64,000 nt of DNA from positions 62,001 to 126,000 of the forward strand of contig JBBAAO010000001.1 of assembly GCA_041658205.1 (NCBI GenBank). Direction: 5' to 3'. This document shows, in pieces, positions 1 through 9,871 of the stretch; the stretch's first letter is position 1, and each line of letters starts with the position of its first letter. The notes under the pieces are model-generated. The model had not been told where the DNA came from. It did no database searches and saw only the letters and a program-made list of their open reading frames with translations. The DNA comes from Bacteroidota bacterium (GTDB taxonomy: Bacteria; Bacteroidota; Ignavibacteria; UBA10030; UBA8401). A program made the position numbers and the translations under genes.

Positions 1-1096
1 CAACGGTACGGACTGATTCCCAATAGTGGTCTGGTGGTCCATATTGCTTTTGCCAAAGCATATCACCGGAAGAGTTGTATTTGATTGTGGCAGGGCTGCT
101 GGGACCTACTTCATTATGACCCGAGATATACACATTACCGCCACCATCTAATGCAATTGAACGTGCGACATCAGTAGAAGTCTTGCTATCATACAGTTTA
201 CCCCATACAGAATCGCCATTTGCCGTATATTTAATTGTTTGAATATCTCCACCACTAATTCCTGTTACAAATACATTTTCGTTGACATCTGAGGTTAAAG
301 AAACAGCGTGAACATAATTGCCATTCGCTCCGTTATATCTTCGTACCCACTCTTCATCGCCATTCGCTTTGTACTTAACAGTGGCATAACTGTAGAGATT
401 ATTCAAACCTCGACTAGTACCGGTTACAAGAATATTCCCGTTTCCACCAATAACGAGAGATGAGGGTGAATCATATTGATTTGCAATACCATTGTAGCGC
501 CGCACCCACACAGTATCTCCATTTGCTGCATATTTTATCACCGTTATATATTTCGATACAGAGCGGCAGCCTACTCCACTCACTATGCCCTCACTACCGA
601 GTGCAACATACACATTTCCCATTGGGTCAGTTGCAAGCGCATCTTTTCTATTAATGTTTGAACCTAGACGATATCTTGCCCATAACAAATCACCATTCTG
701 GTTGTATTTAATTATCATAAAGTCAAGTGGTGGGCCTCCAGGACCTGTCCCATTCATTCCGTTGTTTCCTGCTACAATGACATTACCAGACCCGTCAACA
801 ACAACAGCAACAGGTTCGTCCGTTAAAGAAAAGTCATTCCACCCACAATGTCTTACCCACGCCGTATCCACGCCGCTGCCGAAGATTTTGTGTGTAGGTT
901 TTGAATTTTGTTCGAGCTGTTGCGGCATATTGTTGCTTGATCGGTTTGTTTCTTTTTGATTAAGCGCTTTGCGCCGATCAATTTGAGATCGGTATTGATT
1001 ATGTCTGTCGCGCCGGAACTGATCGTAATTTTCTTCCTGAGCAAACATCAAGGAAACGAAAAAAAGAAAAGAGAAAATCTGTAATAATGTTTTCAT
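1..1096 (-). CDS. Secreted SBBP-type beta-propeller repeat protein, 3' end outside the window
   Basis: An open frame starts at ATG 1096 behind a strong AGGAG site and runs off the left edge, so about 365 codons are visible. The N-terminus (MKTLLQIFSFLFFVSLMFAQ) is a signal peptide. After a charged, Asn/Gln-rich stretch the protein is built of repeats with cores like ANGDxxWVRRYNG, each followed by a VxVTG/VYVAG strand. This is the pattern of SBBP (seven-bladed beta-propeller) repeats in secreted Bacteroidota proteins. The gene lies 22 bp downstream of the S41 peptidase on the same strand. By analogy with every other secreted gene here a T9SS tail is expected beyond the edge, but it cannot be seen. 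The binding partner is unknown. Confidence 0.8.
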   Translation of the reverse strand, partial: MKTLLQIFSFLFFVSLMFAQEENYDQFRRDRHNQYRSQIDRRKALNQKETNRSSNNMPQQLEQNSKPTHKIFGSGVDTAWVRHCGWNDFSLTDEPVAVVVDGSGNVIVAGNNGMNGTGPGGPPLDFMIIKYNQNGDLLWARYRLGSNINRKDALATDPMGNVYVALGSEGIVSGVGCRSVSKYITVIKYAANGDTVWVRRYNGIANQYDSPSSLVIGGNGNILVTGTSRGLNNLYSYATVKYKANGDEEWVRRYNGANGNYVHAVSLTSDVNENVFVTGISGGDIQTIKYTANGDSVWGKLYDSKTSTDVARSIALDGGGNVYISGHNEVGPSSPATIKYNSSGDMLWQKQYGPPDHYWESVRTV

Positions 1097-1118
1097 ATTG
1101 TCTCCTAATAAATTTTTT

Positions 1119-3620
1119 TTACTTCATCAATAAAATCTTTTTTGTTTCAACAAAACTACCCGTTTGCATTCTCACCAAATACATCCCGCTTGCAAAATTC
1201 GAAGCATTCCACTGCACTTCTTTCCATCCTGCAGATTGTTCTTCGTTCACGAGTGTTGTAACTTCTCTTCCGAGAACGTCGTGAATGGTCAGTTTTACTT
1301 TTGCGGAGGAGGGGAGGGCGTAACGAATTGTTGTGGATGGATTGAATGGGTTAGGATAATTTTGTTGTAATATAAATGTTGTTGGATAATTGAGCTCATG
1401 AGCATTAACGCCGGTTATTTTTATAGGAATATCATATTTCCAAAGAGGCAAATAATTACTCGAAATCTCAATTGTTAAACGAACAGGATTGCTAACGGGC
1501 GTTTTTTCGGTAAACTGTATCGGCAATACGCGGTTCAAAGATGCGCCGGGTGCAAGATCCGCATAATTGAGTATACGATCTCCTGTAAAAATACTTGAAT
1601 CGCCGCTTTTTACTTTTGCAGTAACATTTGGTACAGCAGCAACGCTCCCAATATTTTTTAAGGTAAGATTATACATAATAAGATCACCGGGACTCGGGAT
1701 GGTGTCTGTTGATGCTATTCTAAACATTTCTATGCCAACTGGGCCAGTAGAGGTCAAATAACGCACATCTGTAATTTTTCGAAACGTTCCGTTGGTCATA
1801 TCATCGGTCCGAAGACTAAACTTGTATATATTGATAAGCGGGGATGTTTTTATTGTTGTACCCCAAATACTGTCATTTGCAAGAGCGTCATCGTGAAGCC
1901 CGTCGTTAAAAAATTGAACAGAATCATTCAACGATCCATTCAAATCCGATGACAAGAGTGAGACCACGAGAGAATGTGAAAGATTATTATTCACTATAAC
2001 TGTACACGTAACAGAATCTCCATTAGGATTAAAACTGAGTTTATTAAATTGTAGAGAGTACGCATATGGAACTGTATTGATCCATTGCAGTGCACGCTTT
2101 ACAACGTCATCTTCTTGTTTGGCTGCACCTTCCTGGGTAAACCAAACATCCTCATCGACTGGAAATCCTTTATGGATGAGAAATCCTTCGTTATTATATT
2201 TCGAATAGACTCCTCCTTTCGGAAACCGATATTTCCAGGGAGAGGTAACAAGTGTTCCTTGTGAATAGGTGCCGTTGACATAACCGGTGTTTGTTCGTTT
2301 CCCGAAGGATCGCGCCATGGGGTGAAATCTCATTCGAAACGCATTATAATCTCCTGCGCTCATACAGGCTGGACCGAGTAGTACTGCTATTGGATGTTGA
2401 TAGACTTCAATTCCCGGAGTAAATCCGCCAATTGGCGCGTGAGTAAATAAAAAATGATTGGTGGTACTTGACCGAACTACAACTTCATAGTTCAAGTTAA
2501 TATTTTCATTAAAGAGTTGTGCAAATCCACCATTTGCCTGAGATGAAGATCCACCCGTGTTGAAGCGAAAGTCTAAAATAAGACCGGTGGTTTTATTTTT
2601 TAATTCCGAAACAGCTTGACTGAATTTAGTGGACACAGTACTCCAATCACAGGCATAGATATAGCCAATGGTTGTCCCCTGAACAATTCCCCACGTACAG
2701 TTTTCACCATTCAGTATATCGGGCATCCGTATGCCCGGAACAGGAATCTGGTCTGAACAGAACATCGAATCCCACCCAACACCCGCATCGGCAAGAGGTT
2801 GTGTGGGAAGATGTTCCACAAGTCCGCTTGGATATCGTTCAACATCCATTGTATCAAACAGATACCAGCTGACGCCGATCGAGTTCTGGAACATATAAGT
2901 TTTGCTTTCGATGTGACTTCCCATCATACCAGTAGAGTACGGCATCTGTACAGAATCAAACATGCGCAAAATACTTCCCCAGCCCTTGCCGTTGTAGCCA
3001 AGAATTCTGTCACCCGGTTTTAGCTTAAGAGGATTTCCCTCCTGCACTCTGTAAATGATTCCCGTACTGTCTGGCATCGGAGAAACAGCGGCGCCAATAG
3101 TGCTGAAACCATATCCTGTCCCCGGTGCAAACGTCGGAACTCCTTGTACAGTCCACCATCCCACGTTCGGAATGTAGAAGGAACTGTCAACGCTCTGATC
3201 GATAACGTAGGTGTGAACTTCCTGCAATGCGTACATCAATCGGGCCATGATAGCGGAGAATCTCCCCTTGCTGACGCCCGATTCAATTTCCGGGCGGTAA
3301 AGGGTTTTCATTGAATCCCAGTTCACGGTGAGGTTGGGAAATCCTCCATATTGCTGATCGGCGTTGTTCCAAAACGTATCGAAGATCTGAAGTTTTTGTG
3401 AAGTCGGAAGACCAAAACCCCACGTTGAATCGATGGCTTTCCTCCAATCTTTGATCGTAACATACGGTGTTCGTTGTCTCACCGATTGATCGGTTCCGAT
3501 ATGGATCTTCTTGGGATTGAGCCGCCAGTTATCCTTGAATGGATTATCCTGTGAGTGTGAAATTGTTGATATGAAAAAACTGATAAAAAATAAACAGGTG
3601 ATTCGGAAACAAAATTTCAT
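1119..3620 (-). CDS. Secreted S41-family peptidase with T9SS sorting tail
   Basis: The start at 3620 is chosen because GGAGG precedes it and a signal peptide (MKFCFRITCLFFISFF) follows. An upstream ATG at 3662 would add 14 non-signal residues. Product 833 aa. After an N-terminal helical region comes a PDZ-like segment (NPLKLKPGDRILGYNGKGW) and then the S41 core (GLILDFRFNTGGSSS, and GPACMSAGDYNAF with the likely nucleophile at Ser421). The second half holds an extracellular module containing FNDGLHDDALANDSIWG, a CARDB-like region, and the T9SS tail (NYPNPFNPSTTIRY...GREVTTLVNEEQ). It is probably exported to the periplasm by Sec and then to the surface or medium by T9SS. The substrate is unknown. 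The module before the tail recurs in the esterase at 25134-26996. Confidence 0.85.
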   Translation of the reverse strand: MKFCFRITCLFFISFFISTISHSQDNPFKDNWRLNPKKIHIGTDQSVRQRTPYVTIKDWRKAIDSTWGFGLPTSQKLQIFDTFWNNADQQYGGFPNLTVNWDSMKTLYRPEIESGVSKGRFSAIMARLMYALQEVHTYVIDQSVDSSFYIPNVGWWTVQGVPTFAPGTGYGFSTIGAAVSPMPDSTGIIYRVQEGNPLKLKPGDRILGYNGKGWGSILRMFDSVQMPYSTGMMGSHIESKTYMFQNSIGVSWYLFDTMDVERYPSGLVEHLPTQPLADAGVGWDSMFCSDQIPVPGIRMPDILNGENCTWGIVQGTTIGYIYACDWSTVSTKFSQAVSELKNKTTGLILDFRFNTGGSSSQANGGFAQLFNENINLNYEVVVRSSTTNHFLFTHAPIGGFTPGIEVYQHPIAVLLGPACMSAGDYNAFRMRFHPMARSFGKRTNTGYVNGTYSQGTLVTSPWKYRFPKGGVYSKYNNEGFLIHKGFPVDEDVWFTQEGAAKQEDDVVKRALQWINTVPYAYSLQFNKLSFNPNGDSVTCTVIVNNNLSHSLVVSLLSSDLNGSLNDSVQFFNDGLHDDALANDSIWGTTIKTSPLINIYKFSLRTDDMTNGTFRKITDVRYLTSTGPVGIEMFRIASTDTIPSPGDLIMYNLTLKNIGSVAAVPNVTAKVKSGDSSIFTGDRILNYADLAPGASLNRVLPIQFTEKTPVSNPVRLTIEISSNYLPLWKYDIPIKITGVNAHELNYPTTFILQQNYPNPFNPSTTIRYALPSSAKVKLTIHDVLGREVTTLVNEEQSAGWKEVQWNASNFASGMYLVRMQTGSFVETKKILLMK

Positions 3621-3706
3621 ACAGCCTCCAAAAAAATATTTAATCCATCTGATGTAGTCCACCTCTACGGGGTCGTAGACCTTAAAGGTGGGCTACATCT
3701 CACAAT

Positions 3707-5299
3707 TTATCTCACTAACAACATTTTCTTTACCTCAACAAAAACCTGTCCTGAGCCTGCCGAAGCATGGCGGGTTGTTAGTTTATAAAAATATATACCG
3801 GACGAAACGTTATGGGCATTCCACTCCATTTCTTTCCATCCCGCAAATTGCTCCTCGTTCACGAGTGTTTCGATCTCTCGTCCCATTATGTCGTAAATAA
3901 CCAGTTTTACCTGGGCAGATGAGGGGAGAGCGTATCGAATTTTTGTTGTTGGATTGAATGGATTAGGATAGTTTTGTGAAAGTTCAAATGATATCGGAAG
4001 TTCTGTAAGATTATTAACTACTTCGACCGCTGTTGGAAGGTCATTTTCCACAGCACCCATATCCGGATTTGTTCCTGCACCTCGAGGACGCGTTGTGCTG
4101 TAATAATCAACAAATGGTGCGTTCAATGTTACGCCGCCGACCGAGGCGGATGAAATACCGGTCCCTATACACCGACTCGTGTCTTGTAATATTCCGAGGG
4201 AATCGATATTTGTGGATTTAAAAAGTGGATTGGTATCGATATTTCCCACTCCTGTAAATCCTCCCCGTATATTAGAATATGCTACTGCTATGCTTCCACT
4301 TATTCTTACTATTTCTGATACTCCTGAATTCCACAGAATTGTGTTCAGTGCCTTAAATGAACCACTTTGCATATAAAGTGATGCACCATTCGGACTGGTA
4401 TTGCCGACGAACGTGTTGTTGATTGAGGTCATTTTACTGAGTGAACCGGAAACCCACAACGCACCGCCTTGAGTTCCGGCAGAATTGTTGGCAAAAATAT
4501 TATTCACAAAGGTAATTATCGGCACATAGGCATTAAATTGATTCGCCTGTATAGCTCCACCCCAATGACTTGCGTAGTTATCTGCAATCAGGTTACCGTC
4601 AAACGTGATAATGCCGTTCCAAATTTGAGCGGCTCCGCCATAACCACTACCGGTGCCAAAAGCTGTATTGCGAAGAATCCGATTTCTGACGATTCTACAG
4701 TTTCCTCCGATTCCGAATGCTCCTCCTTCTGCACTTGCTGCTTGCACCACGTTATCAGCTATCGTATTATCTTCAACAATAACGAAGGTCAATTTATTTG
4801 TCTCAGTCATATCCCAGATGTTGATGACACCACCGGCATTCTGTGTAGTTGTCACGTTATTTGCTGTAATGATATTTTTGCGGATTGTAGCTCCGCCTCC
4901 TTCCACATCAAAAGCAAAACCCATTCGGTAAGTATTGTAAACATTCCCTTTACCACCTTTAATGGTAAACCCTACGATCATCGTAGTTGTATCCGTAGCA
5001 CCGTCAATTGTTATGACTGACGCTGAGTCTGGATTTGTTGGTGAACTTCCATCAAGGATTGTATTCGAAATGTGCGAAGTATTTTTATCTTGAAAATAGA
5101 GACTCGCTACAGTAATTTTTTTTGTGAGGACGAGATTCTCTTTGTATGTACCATCAGAAACAAGAACGGTATCCCCATTTACAGCAGCATTAATTGCCAG
5201 TTGAATTTTTGCATAATCCTGCGGCACTTTTTTTACAGATGCCTCAAGAGAGTGAAAAACGAAAATAGTAAGCAGACCAAAAATAGAAATGATACGCAT
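3707..5299 (-). CDS. Secreted right-handed beta-helix protein with T9SS tail
   Basis: The start at 5299 (MRIISIFGLLTIFVFHSLEA) has a GAGGAGG site and a signal peptide. The longer frame from 5365 adds 22 residues without a signal. Product 530 aa. It opens with the block KVPQDYAKIQLAINAAVNGD shared by most helix proteins here, then stacks of Asn-ladder rungs (NNIFANNSAGTQGGAL, NNTFVGNTSP) of a pectate-lyase-like parallel beta-helix. The end of the helix (DTNPLF...MGAVEND) resembles choice-of-anchor Q proteins. The T9SS tail is complete but carries about ten extra residues (TRHASAGSGQ) encoded by a palindrome-like insertion near 3744-3773. No catalytic residues are evident; a structural or glycan-binding role is possible. 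Confidence 0.85.
   Translation of the reverse strand: MRIISIFGLLTIFVFHSLEASVKKVPQDYAKIQLAINAAVNGDTVLVSDGTYKENLVLTKKITVASLYFQDKNTSHISNTILDGSSPTNPDSASVITIDGATDTTTMIVGFTIKGGKGNVYNTYRMGFAFDVEGGGATIRKNIITANNVTTTQNAGGVINIWDMTETNKLTFVIVEDNTIADNVVQAASAEGGAFGIGGNCRIVRNRILRNTAFGTGSGYGGAAQIWNGIITFDGNLIADNYASHWGGAIQANQFNAYVPIITFVNNIFANNSAGTQGGALWVSGSLSKMTSINNTFVGNTSPNGASLYMQSGSFKALNTILWNSGVSEIVRISGSIAVAYSNIRGGFTGVGNIDTNPLFKSTNIDSLGILQDTSRCIGTGISSASVGGVTLNAPFVDYYSTTRPRGAGTNPDMGAVENDLPTAVEVVNNLTELPISFELSQNYPNPFNPTTKIRYALPSSAQVKLVIYDIMGREIETLVNEEQFAGWKEMEWNAHNVSSGIYFYKLTTRHASAGSGQVFVEVKKMLLVR
3744..3773. repeat. In-frame palindrome-like insertion in a T9SS tail
   Basis: The segment contains CCTGTCCTGAGCCTGCCGA and encodes the extra residues TRHASAGSGQ (minus strand), where sister tails read directly from the Leu-Thr/Gln-Ala strand into the VFVEVKK or SFVETKK strand. 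The length keeps the frame open. It resembles small dispersed repeats of the CCTTCGACAGGCTCAGG type. Confidence 0.6.
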
Positions 5300-6064
5300 G
5301 GAGCCCTCCTCGAAATAGTGTTGTGAAATTAATTTTGATACAAGGTAGAAAACCTCAACCATCATGTAAATCGGTTAAACGAGGTAAAAATTTCGATTTC
5401 GAAGGTAATTTCAAGAAAAAACTAGGCACTTTTAGGTATGTTCTAAAAGGGGAGTAAAAAATTACAACAAAAACACCAAGGCATAACAATGGTTAATAAC
5501 TGATGGTAAGACACAATATTGAAAATGCTTCTCTACGATGCCGTACGTTGACTCGGCACAACATCAATGCTCATCCTGAGCAAGCGAGTCCTATTTTTTG
5601 GACGAGTGCGTCTCCCGAAGGGATGCCTATGGCAGAAGGATGTCATAATAAATTTATGTTGTACTTCACCAGGATGACTTAAATACTCTCTGCGCAACAT
5701 GAGTTAATAACTAATGTTACGCACTTCATTATTAACGAAAGAATATTTCGTCCCTGACGGGACTCGAAAATTGATTTGCTTGATCATCTACAAATATCTT
5801 GTCCCTATGGGACTATGAACAAGCAAATTAGTTCATGATGTTATCGGTTTTTAAAGGCGCCGTAGGCGCGTAATATTTGTAGTACATTACAATTCCCAAA
5901 TTATGAGTCCCTTTAGGGACGAGAGATGAAGAATTGTCAGTTTTTCCGTTACATCAGGTAGTAAAATATTACTTTGTCGATTGGTCAATTAAATTTTTTG
6001 TGTTTTTGAGTCTTTGTGGCACAAAAAATGTCATCAGTGTAACACGAATAAGGAAAGCAGAAGT
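5300..6064. other. Gene-free spacer rich in short palindromes
   Basis: No credible gene was found in these 765 bp. The stretch from about 5740 to 5930 is packed with hairpin-forming words: GTCCCTGACGGGAC, GTCCCTATGGGAC, GGCGCCGTAGGCGC and GTCCCTTTAGGGAC, separated by AT-rich sequence. A segment near 5565-5650 contains CATCCTGAGCAAGCGAGTCC, whose relatives recur near 51705 and 59730. The arrangement resembles REP-like repeat arrays; no transposase is visible nearby. Confidence 0.6.
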
Positions 6065-6691
6065 TTATTTTTTGAGGTACATCAACACGGCTTCCATGCG
6101 GGAACGGACATGTAGTTTTTTGTAGATATTCCGTAAATGAGTCCGAATTGTTTTAATGCTGAGGAATAACGTATCGGCAATTTCTTTGTCCTGATATCCT
6201 TTTGCGAGATAGGAAAGAATTTCGGTTTCACGGTCGGAAAGATTTTCCGTCTCTTTGGATGATGAACCCATCTGCCTGAATGCCTGGACAACTTTTCTTG
6301 CAATTTGATCGGACATCGGCGAGCCGCCGTCGTGAAGGTCACGGATGGCTTCCAACAATTCCGCCGGAGGGGTGCTTTTCAAAATGTATCCCGACGCTCC
6401 AGCCACAATGGACTTGAAGACTTTATCACTGTCTTCAAACGAGGTGAGCATCATGATCTCGAGATCGGGAGTCAGTTCTTTTAGTTTTTCAACGCATTCA
6501 ATTCCGGACATACGCGGCAGTTGAATATCCATCAGCACAACATCGGGGTGATACGAAGGAATGCCCCGGAGTGCTTCTTCGGCGGATTCGTAAGTTTCCG
6601 TACATTGAAATCCATCGGAACCGTCGATGAGCGAGGCAAGACCTTCCCGGATTTTCTTTATGTCTTCAACTATTGCAACTCGTATTGCCAT
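6065..6691 (-). CDS. NarL/LuxR-family response regulator
   Basis: 208 aa. Residues 1-120 form a CheY-like receiver (MAIRVAIVEDIKKIREGL, LMDIQLPRMSG) with Asp55 as phosphoacceptor and the later Thr and Lys of the signalling face (LTSFEDSD, LKSTPP). Residues about 145-208 are a LuxR-type helix-turn-helix (LSDRETEILSYLAKGYQDKE, then KTIRTHLRNIYKKLHVRSR). It lies 30 bp downstream of the sensor kinase at 6722-9871 on the same strand, so the two should form an operon and a cognate pair. Targets are unknown; the surrounding secreted-protein genes are candidates. Confidence 0.93.
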   Translation of the reverse strand: MAIRVAIVEDIKKIREGLASLIDGSDGFQCTETYESAEEALRGIPSYHPDVVLMDIQLPRMSGIECVEKLKELTPDLEIMMLTSFEDSDKVFKSIVAGASGYILKSTPPAELLEAIRDLHDGGSPMSDQIARKVVQAFRQMGSSSKETENLSDRETEILSYLAKGYQDKEIADTLFLSIKTIRTHLRNIYKKLHVRSRMEAVLMYLKK

Positions 6692-6721
6692 ATGTTATTG
6701 TAGAGAATCATACGGTGACAG

Positions 6722-9700
6722 TCAATCGGTAGAATTAGGTATTTTATGTTGAGGAATTTGCCGGGCTGCAACGTTCAGAGAAATGCGAGTTCCGGAATCC
6801 GGTGCCGTTTCAATGGAAATCGTTCCTCCGATATCTTCCATGCGTCGTTTCATATTCCCCAAACCGTTTCCCGAATCTATTTTTTCACTGAGAATGAATC
6901 CTTTTCCATTATCCGCAACGATAATAGTGATGGTATTGTTGTGATACATCAAGTCGAATGAAACTTGTGATGCGCGGGAATATTTGACAACATTGTGCAG
7001 TGCTTCTTTCACAACAAGAAAAATATTTCGCCGCATCTCTGCCGAGAGGGGCGCGGAAGGAATGGAATCCGGAACGGAACAAACACATGGTATCTTCGCT
7101 AAACCCAAATAATTCACCGTGTATCTGCGGATGCGTGAGAACAAATTATCGAGCGTATCATTCTTAGGATTGATTGCCCACACAATTTCTCCCAAATTTT
7201 CTATGACTGAACCGGCTCGCTCAGAGATCTCTTCCAAGCGTGCTTGTGCTTCTTTGGGTTTCCGTTTTCCCAGCGAACTGAGAATGGCAATTTCTGAAAG
7301 ATTCGATCCGATTTCATCGTGCAAATCTCGAGAAATACGTGCCCGATCCCGCTCGATCGCTTTTTCCTGCTCTAATTGTGCAATCCGCTGCTGCAATCTT
7401 CGAACGGCAACAAAACGAACTGTCCCACCAACGGCGGAGATGACGCTGATCCACACCAGAGCAGTAAACCATGCAGTCTGCCACCACGCTGGTTTAACAA
7501 TTACCGTAAGCGATGCACCGGCTTCATTCCACACTCCGTCATGATTCGCTCCCTTCACGCGAAACGTGTACCTGCCCGGATCAAGATTGGTATACATCAC
7601 TTCTTTTTTGTTGCCGCACGGAACCCAATCCTTATCGAATCCTTCCAGCTTGTATGCATACAGATTGTATTCCGGCATGTCATAACTGAGAACGGAATAG
7701 GAGATTGAAAAAACATTTTCTTCATGAACGAAAGAAATTTCACGAAGAAGTTCAGGCGTGATTTTTAAACCTACAGGTTGATTGAGTTTCTTTATACCGG
7801 TGATAACAATAGGAGGGACAGAAGTCGATTTTTTCAGACTGTCAGGATGAAAGAAGAGAATACCATCAATAGTGCCGAACGCCAATTCACCGTTTTTCAT
7901 TGCCGTATGTGATGCCGGCAGCATTTCAACATCTTCAATTCCGTCTGAACGGTTGAATGAAACCAATGAACTTTCTGTGGGATTGAACTTTACGAGAAAA
8001 CCTCCACTTCTTGCATACCAGAAAGATCCTTTCTTGTCTTCCTGAACAAAGGTGATGAATTTCAAACTTCCATTACGGGGTTTAATCTGAGTGAATGTTG
8101 AGGTATTTTCATTAAATTTAAAAAGACCTGCTTGAGCGCCGACCCATAAAGCCCCTTTCTTATCAATATGTAATCGCGGCAATTGATTGAGATTCAAACT
8201 TGAAGAATCTTTTTTATCGTAACGAAAATGTTTAAATGTTCCAGACGCCGGTTCGAATTGGTTCAATCCCAGTTCCGTGCCGATCCAAATCTTACCTGTT
8301 TGATCCTGAGCAATGGAGTGTACATATCCGGCTGTGATGCTCCGGTCATCGCGCGGATCATGAACAAAAAGCTGATAGTTTTTCAAATCACGGTTGAGCC
8401 GATACAGAGAGGAACGGCATCCCAACCAAAGATTTTTGTCTCTGTCAATTATCATGGCTGTGAACATATCTTGTTTACCGCGGATCTTAGGTTCTTCCCA
8501 AACCGTCTTAACTCGCTTCGTGTTGGATTCATATTTGTACACCGAAAAACGATCTGCAAACCAGATATTTCCTTCATCGTCCTCTACAGCCCGTCTCACC
8601 GCCGCCTTAGGTAGGACGCATGCTGCAATTCCATTCTTCGGATTGTATTTCCACAACCCGTTTGCTTGAGATCCGACCCAAAGGAATCCTTCTCTATCCT
8701 GTAAAACCATATCGATTCGTGATAAAAGCCGAAACGATTTTCCAAGTGTATGCAGATGAAGAAACGGTTTGGGTGAAACAGTATTCACACCTGCCCGGTC
8801 GGTGCCGACCCAGATCAGTCCGTCTCTGTCTGTAAAGACTGAGTTGAGACCTGAACCTGAAATACTTTCTGAATTATTCGGATCGTAGGAAAACCGTGTG
8901 AAGGTGTTGGTATGTTTCTCATACCGTAAAAGATTCCAGCCGCGTGTCGCCATCCAAAGGGATCCAGACTTGTCTTCGCTGATACCCATGATCCCCTGAA
9001 GTCGCGGATTTCCCGGATCTCGCGGCGGAAGTGAAATGTTCGTGAAAATTCCTCTGGATCGGTTTACGGTACATAAACGTGGACCGACGAGACTCACCCA
9101 AAATTGACCCGACCGGTCTTCGAACATAGCGTTTATTCCTGTGCGGGGACCAAATGGTGAAAATCTTCCGCTGCTGCGGTCGAAGACGAATAATCCTCCT
9201 CCCGTATACTGATCGCTTCTTCCCCCTGTACCGATCCAGAGAGTTCCATTCTGATCTTCAAGAAGCGTACTGATATAATTATCACTTGCATTTAAACCAG
9301 TATCCGAGTGAGGGTAGAATCGTGTCCAGGTCTCAGTTTTTTTATCAAACTTGTTGAGACCATCTGCAGTTCCAACCCAAAGAGTTCCTTCACGGTCAAT
9401 GCAAAGACAATTGATACCGTTCGAACTAATGCTACCACGATTTTTCGGATCGTGTTTGTATCTCTTGAAGGAACGTGTTAATGGATTAAATTTGTGAAGA
9501 CCGCGATCAGTTCCCACCCAGACGACTCCATCAAGGTCAGCACATATTCCTCCCCAAACACCAGCTGGACTGAGGTTTGTAGAATCGGTACCGATGGGAA
9601 ATTGAATAAATTTTTCTCCGTTAAACCGGTTCACTCCCACATCTGTGCCGACCCAGATGAATCCCCGGCTGTCCTGAGTGATGCATCGTATATTCCGAGT

Positions 9701-9871
9701 GGAAAGCCCCTGATCAATCGACAAGCGTTTGAAAATGACACTTCCTCCCGAAAAATTGGGAGTTTGAGTTTTCAATTGAATTGGGAAGATGAATATGGAG
9801 AGGATAACAATGTGAGTTAATAAACGCAAACAAAGAAGACTTTTCGATCTTATATTGAAAATTTTCATCAT
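6722..9871 (-). CDS. Reg_prop-propeller / Y_Y_Y sensor histidine kinase (HisKA_3)
   Basis: 1049 aa; the start could be 9868, because two Met codons are adjacent. A signal or anchor segment is followed by two sets of Reg_prop beta-propeller repeats (GxIWVGTDxGLNxF, WIGTELGLNQFEP, WVGAQAGLFKFNE; about 45-680) and a Y_Y_Y domain (YAYKLEGFDKDW...LDPGRYTFRVKG). One membrane helix (WFTALVWISVISAVGG) leads to a cytoplasmic HisKA_3 dimerization domain with phospho-acceptor His851 (ISRDLHDEIGSNLSE) and a HATPase_c domain (NIFLVVKEALHNVVKYS, DNGKGF, GLGNMKRR). This is a periplasmic-sensing NarX-like kinase. It has no receiver of its own; the NarL-type regulator immediately downstream should be the partner. 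The ligand is unknown, although such ectodomains often sense glycan fragments in Bacteroidota. Confidence 0.93.
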   Translation of the reverse strand: MMKIFNIRSKSLLCLRLLTHIVILSIFIFPIQLKTQTPNFSGGSVIFKRLSIDQGLSTRNIRCITQDSRGFIWVGTDVGVNRFNGEKFIQFPIGTDSTNLSPAGVWGGICADLDGVVWVGTDRGLHKFNPLTRSFKRYKHDPKNRGSISSNGINCLCIDREGTLWVGTADGLNKFDKKTETWTRFYPHSDTGLNASDNYISTLLEDQNGTLWIGTGGRSDQYTGGGLFVFDRSSGRFSPFGPRTGINAMFEDRSGQFWVSLVGPRLCTVNRSRGIFTNISLPPRDPGNPRLQGIMGISEDKSGSLWMATRGWNLLRYEKHTNTFTRFSYDPNNSESISGSGLNSVFTDRDGLIWVGTDRAGVNTVSPKPFLHLHTLGKSFRLLSRIDMVLQDREGFLWVGSQANGLWKYNPKNGIAACVLPKAAVRRAVEDDEGNIWFADRFSVYKYESNTKRVKTVWEEPKIRGKQDMFTAMIIDRDKNLWLGCRSSLYRLNRDLKNYQLFVHDPRDDRSITAGYVHSIAQDQTGKIWIGTELGLNQFEPASGTFKHFRYDKKDSSSLNLNQLPRLHIDKKGALWVGAQAGLFKFNENTSTFTQIKPRNGSLKFITFVQEDKKGSFWYARSGGFLVKFNPTESSLVSFNRSDGIEDVEMLPASHTAMKNGELAFGTIDGILFFHPDSLKKSTSVPPIVITGIKKLNQPVGLKITPELLREISFVHEENVFSISYSVLSYDMPEYNLYAYKLEGFDKDWVPCGNKKEVMYTNLDPGRYTFRVKGANHDGVWNEAGASLTVIVKPAWWQTAWFTALVWISVISAVGGTVRFVAVRRLQQRIAQLEQEKAIERDRARISRDLHDEIGSNLSEIAILSSLGKRKPKEAQARLEEISERAGSVIENLGEIVWAINPKNDTLDNLFSRIRRYTVNYLGLAKIPCVCSVPDSIPSAPLSAEMRRNIFLVVKEALHNVVKYSRASQVSFDLMYHNNTITIIVADNGKGFILSEKIDSGNGLGNMKRRMEDIGGTISIETAPDSGTRISLNVAARQIPQHKIPNSTD

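Noticed and set aside
5740..5930. Possible CRISPR array
   Set aside because: The hairpin words differ from each other, spacing is irregular, and there are no constant repeats or cas genes.
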